From positions 1 through 64,000 of the forward strand of contig NC_023063.1 of NCBI RefSeq assembly GCF_000508225.1: DNA of 64,000 nucleotides, given 5' to 3'. Each line of letters starts with the position of its first letter. Positions within the stretch are counted from its first letter, which is position 1. The translations under genes and the position numbers were made by a program. The stretch comes from Ehrlichia muris AS145. GTDB lineage: Bacteria > Pseudomonadota > Alphaproteobacteria > Rickettsiales > Anaplasmataceae. This document shows positions 17,806-27,080 of the stretch, piece by piece. Under the pieces are notes generated by a model. That model had not been told where the DNA came from, ran no database searches, and saw nothing but the letters and a program-made list of their open reading frames with translations.

Positions 17806-17894
17806 TGGTGCGGTTGAGAAGACTCGAACTTCCAAGGTCTTTATCAAACCACAGCGACCTCAACGCTGCGTGTCTACCATTCCACCACAACCGC
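17806..17894 (-). tRNA. tRNA-Leu (GAG)
   Basis: Acceptor stem GCGGTTG / CAACCGC, anticodon stem CAGCG / CGCTG with loop TTGAGGT (anticodon GAG), a long variable arm as expected for Leu, T-arm GGAAG-TTCGAGT-CTTCT, discriminator A at 17809 and an encoded CCA (17806-17808). It is 19 nt upstream of ribA on the same strand. Confidence 0.93.
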
Positions 17895-18293
17895 GGTGTT
17901 ATAACCTTTAATCCTAAATAAATTTACTGTGCATGTCAACATAACTTGTTAACCATAAATTAATAGTTTTTTGATTTTAAAAAGACATTACATACATATA
18001 CAATACCTATTATAATTGGAATTGAATTTATTGTAAAAGAATTTATTCTTAATGTAAGCTAACTATTGCTTTGTTAATAAAGTATTATGTGGAATAGTAA
18101 GCTTTTTTAGTCTTTTGGAAATATCTAGAAATGAATGTAATGTTGATAGCTACAAGGTTAATTAATATAGATTTGTTATAATGATAAACTGTAATTATAG
18201 GTAAGCTATACATACATTTATAACTTTGAATTAATGTAATAATTTTTCTTTAATCTTAAGATGTTTGTATTGGCTAATTATATAATAATGCTG
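17895..18293. other. Non-coding region upstream of tRNA-Leu
   Basis: About 400 bp of AT-rich sequence with no supported gene or clear repeat. It must contain the promoter for tRNA-Leu and probably for ribA, because the tRNA-ribA gap is too short for one. Confidence 0.5.
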
Positions 18294-19367
18294 TTAATTC
18301 TTACTACTGGTGTGAGATTGTGCTACGAAAAGTACTCCTTCAACTTGTGATCCATATATTTTACAATAACTGGAATAACTACACTGTAACCCTGATTCTG
18401 TAATGGATGATTTTATGTACTCATCTGAATGACAGAAGAAATCTCCTTCGTTGATAAATTGAAATCCTGATCCTTTCTTTCTTCTTGTAAGCCCAATAAT
18501 GATACCATTTACATCTAGCATTGGTTTCAATAATTTAAAAATAGGATTTAGGCTACCAGTGTACTGCAGTACTTCTGTTAAGATGATAACATCATATTTT
18601 TTCTTATCTTGATTTTTCTTTAGAAAATCAAAAATATTTATATTTATTAGTTCATTGTAAGCTTGTTTTCCATTTACAAAACAACCTCTTGCTATATTGA
18701 TCATTTTGTTTGATAAATCGATACCTGTTATATGGTTACCTATACTCTTCATTTTTAGAAATTGACCACATATACCAGTACCGCATCCTAGGTCTAAGAT
18801 ATTCAAATGTGAGGATTCATCCCCGAAAAAGTTTATTATTAAAGATTTGACATATTCGTGAGCTTTGTATTGTTTTGCTATGAGCCAATGCTCCACAAAA
18901 TGTTCACTAGTGTAATCAAAATATTGCTTTATGATATTTTCAGGTACATATACAATATTTGCTGGATTTGTTATTTTGTTTAAGTAATATAACGCATCTG
19001 CATAATTGTTGTCTAATTCTATTGCCCGTATAAAATTTTGTTGTGCTTTATTTAAGTTTTGTAGAACAAAGTAACATCTTCCAAGGTTATAGTATACTAT
19101 TGATAATTTAGGTTTAAGGATACTGATAAGGCGAAATCTGAATTTTGCATCTGATATATTTCCTTTGTAAAAATGATATAGACCAAGGTCGATATTAGTT
19201 TCAAGTAAATTTTTTAGTTTGTTTTGTAATAGAATAGCTTCATTTTGTATAGAAATGATTTTGTCTTTTATGAATTGAGAAATATCCTGTAGTTTTGGTA
19301 TAGCTTTGTTAACATTCACTATTAAAGACGATATATTACGCTTTGTTATGAAGAAATTACTTTTCAT
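18294..19367 (-). CDS. TPR-containing SAM-dependent methyltransferase
   Basis: 357 residues. An N-terminal coiled segment (about 1-55) is followed by two TPR-like repeats (GLYHFYKGNISDAKFRFRLI and NLGRCYFVLQNLNKAQQNFI, about 57-125) and then a class I methyltransferase domain with motif I LNILDLGCGTGICGQFL (about 191-207) and IDLSNKMINIAR. The later segment YDVIILTEVLQYTG also fits. Methyltransferases of this TPR-fused type are annotated widely without known substrates. It stands alone on the minus strand. Confidence 0.75.
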   Translation of the reverse strand: MKSNFFITKRNISSLIVNVNKAIPKLQDISQFIKDKIISIQNEAILLQNKLKNLLETNIDLGLYHFYKGNISDAKFRFRLISILKPKLSIVYYNLGRCYFVLQNLNKAQQNFIRAIELDNNYADALYYLNKITNPANIVYVPENIIKQYFDYTSEHFVEHWLIAKQYKAHEYVKSLIINFFGDESSHLNILDLGCGTGICGQFLKMKSIGNHITGIDLSNKMINIARGCFVNGKQAYNELININIFDFLKKNQDKKKYDVIILTEVLQYTGSLNPIFKLLKPMLDVNGIIIGLTRRKKGSGFQFINEGDFFCHSDEYIKSSITESGLQCSYSSYCKIYGSQVEGVLFVAQSHTSSKN

Positions 19368-19441
19368 ACACCACTCGTCAAATTTTTGTTTGATACTAAT
19401 ATAGCATAAATATGTTATAATGAATAAACATAAACATATTC

Positions 19442-19918
19442 TTAAATCGGTAAGATAAAGTTTTCATATAGCTTTTTATGATGCTCTATTGATTTAATTA
19501 TGATGCCAGTATTATGGGCAAGATCCTGATACATCTCATATTTATTATTTAATTTGTTTTTACAAAATATATGCTTCAGAAATTCTGAATGCATATGTAA
19601 TATTATAAAATGTATTATACGTACATCTATAAGTCGAGAAATTACATTATTAAAGGCTTTAAGATTTTTTCCTGTGATTTTTGATAATAAAAATAGCATT
19701 AACTTAATGTTAAAATGAATTAATATCATTATATATATTATACAACATAGCACTACACTCAAGCAGCCAATCATTACAGCACGCAAATAGCTAGATTCCT
19801 CTTGATCTAATAAAAGAACTCCTGTTGCACAAAGTACTTTTATTTTATGGTATAGTGCTATTATAGGTGCAAAACAAAGGACTAAGACTCCATTCATGTT
19901 TGCTTCTTTTAGTTTCAT
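19442..19918 (-). CDS. Hypothetical membrane protein
   Basis: 158 residues, not recognised. It has one weak hydrophobic segment near the N-terminus (about 8-22, MNGVLVLCFAPIIAL) and a strong one at about 45-74 (AVMIGCLSVVLCCIIYIMIL), then a Lys/His-rich C-terminal region (MHSEFLKHIFCKN) that is probably cytoplasmic. The start could also be the second ATG at residue 8. It is 74 bp downstream-to-upstream of the TPR-methyltransferase on the same strand, so the two may be cotranscribed. Codon use looks like its neighbours. Confidence 0.6.
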   Translation of the reverse strand: MKLKEANMNGVLVLCFAPIIALYHKIKVLCATGVLLLDQEESSYLRAVMIGCLSVVLCCIIYIMILIHFNIKLMLFLLSKITGKNLKAFNNVISRLIDVRIIHFIILHMHSEFLKHIFCKNKLNNKYEMYQDLAHNTGIIIKSIEHHKKLYENFILPI

Positions 19919-20001
19919 AAAAACTCATTTATTATTGTTTGTATTGTAACATAACTACATACTATATGAAAGTTTATTGATTTCAGAAAGTAGGCAGTAA
20001 C

Positions 20002-20811
20002 TTATTGGACATAATAAATACCATTAAATACATATGATACCATTCCTTCCATTAAAATAGTATTATCACTCTGGTATGATATTAATAAATTGCCACCTTG
20101 TAGGTATATAGTTGCTGTGTTATCAGTGTACTGACGTCTTATTGCTGCAGCTAATGCTGCACATGCACCACTACCACATGAAGCTGTTTCTCCAGTTCCA
20201 CGTTCCCAAACTCTAAGCTTAATTTTGTCTCTAGACACAATTTCTGCAATACTGATGTTTGCTTTTTTAGGGAAAAAGTGATGATTTTCTAATTTCGGTC
20301 CTAGTTTATCTAGTGGAATTGTTTCTATAGAGTCAACGAAGAATATTACATGGGGATTTCCTACGTTTACTCCTACAGGATCACTTAACATTTCTAATTC
20401 TATAGGTAAGTGTAAAGTATCACATTCTTGAGATGTAGGTATATCTGTCCAATGGAATCTAGCTGTTCCTATGTTAACTTGTACGCTATTTTCTGATGTT
20501 CTTAAACATGATAATATACGGTCAGATAGTTCAATTGTTACGTTCTTATTTTGTGTTTCGTTACTTAATAAATAACCTATACACCTTGCAGCATTTCCAC
20601 ATATTTCAACTTTGCTGCCATCTGCATTATATATGCACATGAAACAATCAGCTTTTTTAGATTCTGTTATAACAATGATTTGATCGCAGCCAATCCCTGT
20701 TTTCCTGTTAGCAATCGCTTTATAGTTAATGTTATTATAAGATCTTTTTCTACAATCTATAATTACAAAATCATTAGATGTACCATGCATTTTTATAAAA
20801 TCTATCATCAT
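20002..20811 (-). CDS. dapF: Diaminopimelate epimerase
   Basis: About 269 residues. DFIKMHGTSNDFVIID opens the family; the catalytic cysteine pair is visible in VEICGNAARCIGYLL and in GETASCGSGACAALAAA, and NVGNPHVIFFVD is also conserved. It converts LL- to meso-diaminopimelate, for lysine and for the reduced peptidoglycan of Ehrlichia. The frame is open 16 codons further upstream, but homologues start at MIDFIKM, so ATG 20811 (or 20808) is chosen. dapD is in the same window (25.9 kb), on the other strand. Confidence 0.95.
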   Translation of the reverse strand: MMIDFIKMHGTSNDFVIIDCRKRSYNNINYKAIANRKTGIGCDQIIVITESKKADCFMCIYNADGSKVEICGNAARCIGYLLSNETQNKNVTIELSDRILSCLRTSENSVQVNIGTARFHWTDIPTSQECDTLHLPIELEMLSDPVGVNVGNPHVIFFVDSIETIPLDKLGPKLENHHFFPKKANISIAEIVSRDKIKLRVWERGTGETASCGSGACAALAAAIRRQYTDNTATIYLQGGNLLISYQSDNTILMEGMVSYVFNGIYYVQ

Positions 20812-21082
20812 AATACTAAAGGAGAATGGTAATGTAATTATTGTGATCAATTTTAACAAATTTTCAAATACTTATTTTTTGTTGAATAAGGTGTTGTTTG
20901 ATAAATACTGACCACTGTCTAATTGTGTGCAAGAATGTATTGGTTTTATTAGGTATACCAATGTTGTTGGGACTATTATATATTTAAAAATATGAATAAT
21001 CTTATAAAATTAATTTTTTTAATAATAGTTGTGTAGAGCAGCAAGTGTTTGACTATCTATAATTTATGTAACAGTATGACAA

Positions 21083-21514
21083 TTATATACTTATGGAACT
21101 TTTTAACAGTTGTACTGCTTCTTTGTGTTCGGCAATAAAACTTTCTTCTATGCTTTTTGGAAGTTTTATGTTGAAACTAGAGCTGAAAAATTGAGATATA
21201 TCCTGTAATCTTGCTATATTATTCTTTTTCTTGCTAATGAATTTGTAAGAAGAAATCCCTTTTAGTATTTCGATATTGAGAAGTTTATTTAATAGTACTG
21301 ATTCCATTGTTGTATTGATTCTTAATAGTATATTGCTCATGATGTTGTCTTCTGGTAAAGATATGTTGTAATGCTTGGAATATATTGTTATTATATATAA
21401 ACAGGATATTTGTAATAAGTGTGTTTGTTTGTATTTCTGATTTTTTACTATTTCCCATGTTATTTTAGTAGATTTTGTCTCGTTCTTATTATTTATATAT
21501 GGAATATCTGACAT
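21083..21514 (-). CDS. Hypothetical protein
   Basis: About 143 residues from ATG 21514 (an in-frame start lies seven codons upstream at 21535). Not recognised. It is Lys/Ser/Ile-rich with a hydrophobic patch (LLQISCLYIITIY, about 31-43) and a C-terminal charged helix-like region (IEESFIAEHKEAVQLLKSS). A short motif, LQDISQF, is also found in the TPR-methyltransferase at 18.3-19.4 kb. It is flanked by long non-coding stretches on both sides, so it may be a lineage-specific gene. Confidence 0.5.
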   Translation of the reverse strand: MSDIPYINNKNETKSTKITWEIVKNQKYKQTHLLQISCLYIITIYSKHYNISLPEDNIMSNILLRINTTMESVLLNKLLNIEILKGISSYKFISKKKNNIARLQDISQFFSSSFNIKLPKSIEESFIAEHKEAVQLLKSSISI

Positions 21515-21535
21515 TTCTTTACCTAAGAGAATCAA

Positions 21536-22237
21536 TTACGACATTATAGATAGTGATAGTTAAATAATATATAATAACAGCATGTGTTTTTAGATTAGTT
21601 TTTGATGGATGATGTTATACATCTTTTGTAAGTTTATGTTTACTTAAGTTCTGTTATTTATTACAAGACACTTTATCTAGCTCAATATTTTGGGGTTGTG
21701 TATTGTGAAATGATTGTTGATGAATAGCTGTATTTCGTCTTTGAATATTTTATTACACTTAAATTTTAGAGTATTAAATTTATAATTAATCTTATGATAG
21801 AAGTTAGGTTCTACTCAAGATATAGATGCTTGTCAAATTTGCCTAAAAATAAATAATTTTTATGTAGTATTGAACATAATGGTTTCTAGCATTGTATGTT
21901 CATTAAATGTTTTATTACATTATTAAAGACAGGAAATGTGACGAAGTATTATAACACTTCCCAGTGTTTATTATATGGTATGGTGTAATTTTAATAATTT
22001 GCATAATATTAAAAATATTAATATATTTTTTAACAAGTTAATAAATATAAAAGTTTAATATTTTTCCTGTGTATAATATAGTTTAGGACTGTATTCGTTT
22101 ATATGTTAGTTTTAATGTGTAATATAATGATAGGGTTCTGTGTTACTATAAGAATAAATTTGATTTTGTCGTAAAAAACACTTAGTAAATTTTCTATAGT
22201 TGATAAAGATATTTAACTATTTTAGGAGTTTATTAAA
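21536..22237. other. Non-coding region upstream of pgk
   Basis: About 700 bp without a supported gene. It contains a small hairpin, AACACT-tccc-AGTGTT (21953-21968), and an imperfect inverted repeat around 21870-21905. The last part is extremely AT-rich and probably carries the pgk promoter. Confidence 0.5.
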
Positions 22238-23443
22238 TTGTTAAACAAGGTAACTTATATGTTAAAGTCCCATGATTTTACTTTTTGTAATATGAAAAAA
22301 ATACAAGATTTTAGTTGTAGTGGTAAAACGGTGTTACTGCGTGCAGACTTAAATGTCCCAGTAGATAATGGGGTGGTCTTGGATGATACGAGAATTGTTA
22401 GATTAACTACAACTATTAAATATTTATTGAGTAATAATGCAAAAATTATAATAATGTCGCATTATGGTCGTCCGAAATCTTACGATAAGGAATTTTCCTT
22501 GAAATTTTTGGTTGAGTATTTGAATAAAATATTTGCAACAAATGTAATATTTATAGATGGTGTAGTTGGAGATTATGTAGAACGAATAATACAATCTGCT
22601 CCATCAGGGGCTGTATTGCTGCTAGAAAACTTAAGGTTTTATGTAGAAGAAGAAAAAAATGATTTAAATTTTGCGAAACAACTTGCAGTGTTAGCTGATA
22701 TATATGTTAATGATGCTTTTTCTTGTTTACATCGCAAACATTCTTCTATAGATGCAATTACGAGAGTAATACCTTCTTTTATTGGTTTTAATTTTCAGGA
22801 AGAAATGAAATACTTGAATTGTGTTGTTTCAAATAGTGAAAAACCAGTAGCAGTAATAGTTGGTGGTTCAAAGATATCAACAAAAATTCATATGTTGAAA
22901 AATTTAATAAAAAAAGTAGATTTTTTGATAGTAGGAGGAGCTATTGCAAATAATTTTTTACTATCACAAGGTTTAAAAATAGGAAAATCATTGTATGAGG
23001 AATTGGAAAAGGATCTTGTAACGGAAATTACGGATCTTGCTAAGAGATATGAATGTAAAATTATTGTTCCTGTTGATTATGTAGTAGCTAAAAATTCTAT
23101 TTATGGAAAAAGTATGATAAAAGACAATGATACTTTAGAGCCTGATGATATCATATTGGATATAGGTCCACAAACTATTAATATAATTGCTGCTACGGTA
23201 AATAAATGTAGAACAGTTCTATGGAATGGTCCATGTGGTATGTTTGAAAAGGAATCTTTTTCTAAAGGAACGTTTAGTGTTGCGAACTTATTGTCAAGAT
23301 TGACTAAAGTAGGAAAGCTTAAAAGTATTGTTGGAGGTGGGGATAGTATATGTGCAATAAAATTATCTGGTCTTTCAAATGAAGACTTTACTTATGTTTC
23401 TACAGGAGGAGGAGCTTTATTGCATTTTTTAAGTATTGCATAA
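22238..23443 (+). CDS. pgk: Phosphoglycerate kinase
   Basis: 401 residues at most. Motifs: KTVLLRADLNVPVDNG, IIIMSHYGRPK, LLLENLRFYVEEEKN, VYVNDAF-type YVNDAFSCLHRKHSS, VAVIVGGSKISTKI, LWNGPCGMFEKESFSKGT and VGGGDSICAI. It makes ATP from 1,3-bisphosphoglycerate or runs in reverse in gluconeogenesis, the direction usually proposed for Ehrlichia. Start choice: TTG 22238 has AGGAG nine bases upstream; ATG 22259 has AAGG eight bases upstream; homologues align best from the third option, MKKIQDF at 22292. I keep the longest because of its ribosome-binding site. Confidence 0.93.
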   Translation: MLNKVTYMLKSHDFTFCNMKKIQDFSCSGKTVLLRADLNVPVDNGVVLDDTRIVRLTTTIKYLLSNNAKIIIMSHYGRPKSYDKEFSLKFLVEYLNKIFATNVIFIDGVVGDYVERIIQSAPSGAVLLLENLRFYVEEEKNDLNFAKQLAVLADIYVNDAFSCLHRKHSSIDAITRVIPSFIGFNFQEEMKYLNCVVSNSEKPVAVIVGGSKISTKIHMLKNLIKKVDFLIVGGAIANNFLLSQGLKIGKSLYEELEKDLVTEITDLAKRYECKIIVPVDYVVAKNSIYGKSMIKDNDTLEPDDIILDIGPQTINIIAATVNKCRTVLWNGPCGMFEKESFSKGTFSVANLLSRLTKVGKLKSIVGGGDSICAIKLSGLSNEDFTYVSTGGGALLHFLSIA

Positions 23444-23826
23444 TTTTAAAGATAATATAAATTCTAAAGGTGTGAGGGTATTGATTAGCACTGGTTGGAA
23501 TTTATCCTTTTAAAGTATAGTATGTTCTTATAAGTATTTTTTTTATTGTGAATAATGTCGATTTTATATTAAGTTTAATTTCTCCCAGGGAACTTTTTGG
23601 TTATAAACATAGATAATGTGTAATTTATGTAAGTCCAGATATTATTTAACAGTAGTTTTGTCATATGATTTTAGAATGTTAAAATATTGGAGTCAGTTAA
23701 CTGAATTATATAAGAAGTAATTACTTTTTGTAACGTTGTGCAAAGGAACTATAATTAATGATGCAGTTTTAATTGTTAATTAACTTGGTGTTGTCAATAT
23801 TAATATATTAGAAAAATAGTAAAATC
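23444..23826. other. Non-coding region between convergent pgk and xseA
   Basis: About 380 bp. ATAAATTC near 23458 and GAATTTAT near 23500 could pair as a weak, long-looped terminator for pgk. Nothing else was recognised. Confidence 0.4.
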
Positions 23827-24993
23827 CTATTTTATTATAGCTTCTATTGTTCCATCTTTTAGCTCAATTAATATAGTATCATTTGGTTGTAGTTTTTTTA
23901 TACTATTAATATGATTAAAATTTTTGTCATATAGTACAACATATCCTGCTTCTAATATTTTTTGTTTATTAAATCTGTTGATTTTACAATATAAATCGCT
24001 TAGGGATTTTTTCTTGTTTAATAACAATATTTTTAGTAGTACTTCTATTTTGTTTGTGTATTCAAATAGCTGAAGTTTTAATACTTTAATTTGGTGTTTA
24101 GTTTTTATTAAGTTATTGTGTAGGTAAAACAATCGTTCTTTTTTTGTATTTATCTTATAGTGTAACGTTGCTTTTATTTTGTTAAATTTACTGTCTATGA
24201 GGTCTATTAATTGAGTTTTTGTTGGTAGGACAATTTCTACTGCAGCTGTAGGTGTAGGGGCACGTATATCTGCTGCGTAATCAATTAAAGTAAAGTCAGT
24301 TTCATGTCCGATTGCAGAAATTATAGGAATGCTAGATTTGGCTACTGCTCTTACTATTGATTCGTCATTGAAAATCCACAGATCTTCTATACTACCTCCT
24401 CCTCTAGCAATGATTATTACATCTGGTTTGTTTATATCAGAATTATTTAGTTTTGATATTGCGTTTATAATTTGGTGAATAGATTCATTACCTTGTACAG
24501 ATACTGGAGATATGACTATATGGCTTGGGAAACGACTTTTTACTCTATTGAGTATATCGTTAATCACTGCTCCAGTAGTAGATGTAATCACACCTATAAT
24601 TTTAGGTAATAAAGGTAAAGGTTTTTTGTTTGATTGATTGAAAAGTCCTTCTTTTTCTAATTTTGCTTTTCTTTGTTCAAGCATTATTTTTAAGTTACCT
24701 ATTCCGGCTAACAACATTGTTTCTGTTATCAGTTGATACTTTGATTGATAGGTTGTTAAAAATCCAGAGCATATGACTTCTAACCCATTTTTTAGATCAA
24801 ATTCAATTTTAGTGTTATTCCAACATACTGAATTAAGTACAGCAGCAGAGTCCTTTAGCGTAAAATATGTGTGCCCAGAACTTGGACGTGATAAATTACT
24901 AATTTCTCCTCTAACTTTTATGTGAGTAAATGTTTCATGTACGAAATTTTGAAAAATTTTTGTGATTTCACTGACAGTAAACTCTGGTATCAT
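23827..24993 (-). CDS. xseA: Exodeoxyribonuclease VII large subunit
   Basis: 388 residues. N-terminal OB fold (FTHIKVRGEISNLSRPSSGH with TYFTLKDSAAVLNSVCW) and the catalytic domain with IGVITSTTGAVINDILNRV, FPSHIVISPVSVQG, PDVIIIARGGGSIEDLWIFN and PIISAIGHETDFTLIDYAAD, then a coiled C-terminal region. With XseB it degrades single-stranded DNA. Its ATG overlaps the stop of the upstream zinc-ribbon gene by 4 bp (ATGA), so the two are probably translationally coupled. It is somewhat shorter than the E. coli protein, within the usual range for Rickettsiales. Confidence 0.93.
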   Translation of the reverse strand: MIPEFTVSEITKIFQNFVHETFTHIKVRGEISNLSRPSSGHTYFTLKDSAAVLNSVCWNNTKIEFDLKNGLEVICSGFLTTYQSKYQLITETMLLAGIGNLKIMLEQRKAKLEKEGLFNQSNKKPLPLLPKIIGVITSTTGAVINDILNRVKSRFPSHIVISPVSVQGNESIHQIINAISKLNNSDINKPDVIIIARGGGSIEDLWIFNDESIVRAVAKSSIPIISAIGHETDFTLIDYAADIRAPTPTAAVEIVLPTKTQLIDLIDSKFNKIKATLHYKINTKKERLFYLHNNLIKTKHQIKVLKLQLFEYTNKIEVLLKILLLNKKKSLSDLYCKINRFNKQKILEAGYVVLYDKNFNHINSIKKLQPNDTILIELKDGTIEAIIK

Positions 24994-25658
24994 AAAAAGG
25001 CAATCTCGAATAAATTTCCTATTTTTATTTGTATACTATCAGTATCTTGTGGTACGTAGTGTATTATGTGTTCAAATTTATAGTCTTGTTTACTAGGAAT
25101 AATATCAGTTTTGTGTTGGTTTAATTTTTCTGAAGAAATGGCTTTTTTCTGTTTGTTATAAAATACAAAATGTATGCCAGGTATAAATCTTTCGTGATTA
25201 GATTGGTTCTTGATAACTCCTTCAACTTTTATTGCAATGTTATTTCTATCGTTTTTTAGGATTTTAACTTCAGAGCTTGCTAACTGTATGTTTGTTGTAT
25301 CATACATTTCTATTATACGATAAATCTTCCTGATTTTGTATGGTATATTATTTTGAAGCATAACAGAGAGAGAAAATACTAATAATACCATTACAATTAT
25401 TGATAATATTTTCTTAAAAAGAAAATTACTCTTAGTAGGATTATTCTGTGAAGTGTTATTACTGTCCTGTAAGTTAGGATTAGCTGTGGATTTTTTATCT
25501 GTGTATTTTTTTTCAGAATGATCTACAGTTTTATCTTGTGTATGAATGTGTATCCACGTATTACTACAGTTTGTGCATCTAACTTTTTTTCCGCTGGTAG
25601 GAAATTTTCTACTGTCTACTCTATAAACTGCATTACAATTTTTGCATTCTATTCGCAT
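24990..25658 (-). CDS. Zinc-ribbon (MJ0042-type) membrane protein with DUF3426-like domain
   Basis: About 222 residues. The N-terminus is a double CxxC zinc ribbon (IECKNCNAVYRV and KVRCTNCSNTW), followed by a low-complexity Asp/Asn/Ser region, one membrane segment (about 83-102, ILSIIVMVLLVFSLSVML) and a C-terminal beta-rich domain with VEGVIKNQSNHER and PGIHFVFYN, the DUF3426 pattern. Such proteins are common in alphaproteobacteria with no defined role. ATG 25658 is preferred over GTG 25664. It overlaps xseA by 4 bp. Confidence 0.75.
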   Translation of the reverse strand: MRIECKNCNAVYRVDSRKFPTSGKKVRCTNCSNTWIHIHTQDKTVDHSEKKYTDKKSTANPNLQDSNNTSQNNPTKSNFLFKKILSIIVMVLLVFSLSVMLQNNIPYKIRKIYRIIEMYDTTNIQLASSEVKILKNDRNNIAIKVEGVIKNQSNHERFIPGIHFVFYNKQKKAISSEKLNQHKTDIIPSKQDYKFEHIIHYVPQDTDSIQIKIGNLFEIAFL

Positions 25659-25862
25659 TAACACAAGTTTGTTGATATATAATTATCACATATATAGTGT
25701 ATTATTACAAACATGTCTATAATGTATGTGATTTACAACCTTTGATAATTTTAATTAGGCTAGATATTACAACATGTAAGATAGTTGTAATGGGATAAAA
25801 TCGTTTGTGTTTTATTGTCTGTGTTGTTAAACTCAAATTTTTTGTAAGAATTGGGTGTAGAT

Positions 25863-26702
25863 ATGATGAATGTTTGTGATTTTCAAGAAGTGATAGAGGA
25901 TGCCTGGAATAATTTAGCTAATCTTTCTGGGAATACTTCAGTTAGAAAAGTTGTTGATGAGATTATGGATCTTTTAGATCAAGGTAAAATCCGCGTATGT
26001 GAAAAAATAGAAGGTCAGTGGATAGTGAATGAGTGGGTAAAGAAAGCTATATTACTATGTTTCCGTTTATATGATATGAGCTTTGCAGAAATTAGTAGTA
26101 CAAATTCAATTCTTGGTAATTTGTGTTGGTTTGATAAGGTACAGTTGAAATTTGGTAAATGGGGTGCTGATGATTTTAAACAAGCAAAGATTAGAGCTGT
26201 ACCTGGTTCAATGGTTCGTAAATCTGCTTATATTGGGCCTAATGTAGTATTGATGCCTAGTTTTGTGAATGTAGGTGCATATATAGATGAAGGTACTATG
26301 ATTGATACTTGGGCATCTATTGGAAGTTGTGCTCAAATTGGTAAACATTGTCATATTTCTGGAGGTGCAGGAATAGGTGGTGTATTAGAACCATTAAATT
26401 CTAGACCTGTTGTTGTGGAAGATAATTGTTTCATTGGTGCTCGTAGTGAAATTGTTGAAGGGGTAATAATAGGTGAAGGTTCAGTAATTGCTATGGGTGT
26501 TTATATTGGAGCTTCTACTAAAATTATCGATAGAGCGTCTGGTGAAGTATTTTATGGAAGAGTTCCTACATATTCTGTAGTAGTACCTGGTTCTTATGGT
26601 AGTGGTGATTTATCATTGTATTGTGCTGTTATTGTTAAAAAAGTTGATAATAAAACTAGAAATAAAGTGTCTATCAATGAACTTTTAAGAGATGATTCTT
26701 AA
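25863..26702 (+). CDS. dapD: Tetrahydrodipicolinate N-succinyltransferase
   Basis: About 279 residues. C-terminal left-handed beta-helix of hexapeptide repeats from about 100 to 240 ([71 protein letters not shown]), with an N-terminal helical domain. It catalyses the succinyl branch step of diaminopimelate/lysine synthesis. The frame is open from TTG 25851; I take ATG 25863 (ATG 25866 is adjacent). The gene stands alone on the plus strand and is followed by a possible structured RNA or terminator. Confidence 0.95.
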   Translation: MMNVCDFQEVIEDAWNNLANLSGNTSVRKVVDEIMDLLDQGKIRVCEKIEGQWIVNEWVKKAILLCFRLYDMSFAEISSTNSILGNLCWFDKVQLKFGKWGADDFKQAKIRAVPGSMVRKSAYIGPNVVLMPSFVNVGAYIDEGTMIDTWASIGSCAQIGKHCHISGGAGIGGVLEPLNSRPVVVEDNCFIGARSEIVEGVIIGEGSVIAMGVYIGASTKIIDRASGEVFYGRVPTYSVVVPGSYGSGDLSLYCAVIVKKVDNKTRNKVSINELLRDDS

Positions 26703-27071
26703 TACCCAATCCTTAAAATGTTTGTAATTAGAATATTTAGACCGAAAAGACACTTTATAGTGTGCAAGCAGTTTTTGAGTACCTTTAGTCTAAGTATATA
26801 CTGAATATATATCTAAAGGGCTTGAGTCTATGCTTTTGCATATGAGAAAGTGTAAGCCATACAAAGTATAAAGTGTATATGTTATTGAATGATAATAAGT
26901 TAGTTGGTATGCATTAAACAAAAAAAGTTAATGTTCATGCAGTCATTCAGTAACGTACTAACTTTTTATATGTTAGAAAATTTATGCTTTTTAATGAAAG
27001 TATAGTTTTCTGTTTATAATATAGTGAATTTTATTTTAATAATGCTAAAATACTAGAGTAATTTCTACTAT
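26703..27071. other. Non-coding region between dapD and mnmE
   Basis: About 370 bp. Contains an outer pairing of TTAGAC (about 26737) with GTCTAA (about 26790), and the terminator-like structure at 26897-26970. No gene is supported. Confidence 0.45.
26897..26970 (+). terminator. Possible branched terminator or small structured RNA end
   Basis: AAGTTAGT at 26897-26904 pairs perfectly with ACTAACTT at 26957-26964, followed by TTTATAT. The 52-base interior can pair again (ATGCATTA with TAATGTTCAT, imperfect). This is 195 bp after the dapD stop, so it may end a long 3' UTR or a separate small RNA. Confidence 0.35.
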
Positions 27072-27080
27072 TTGATAATA

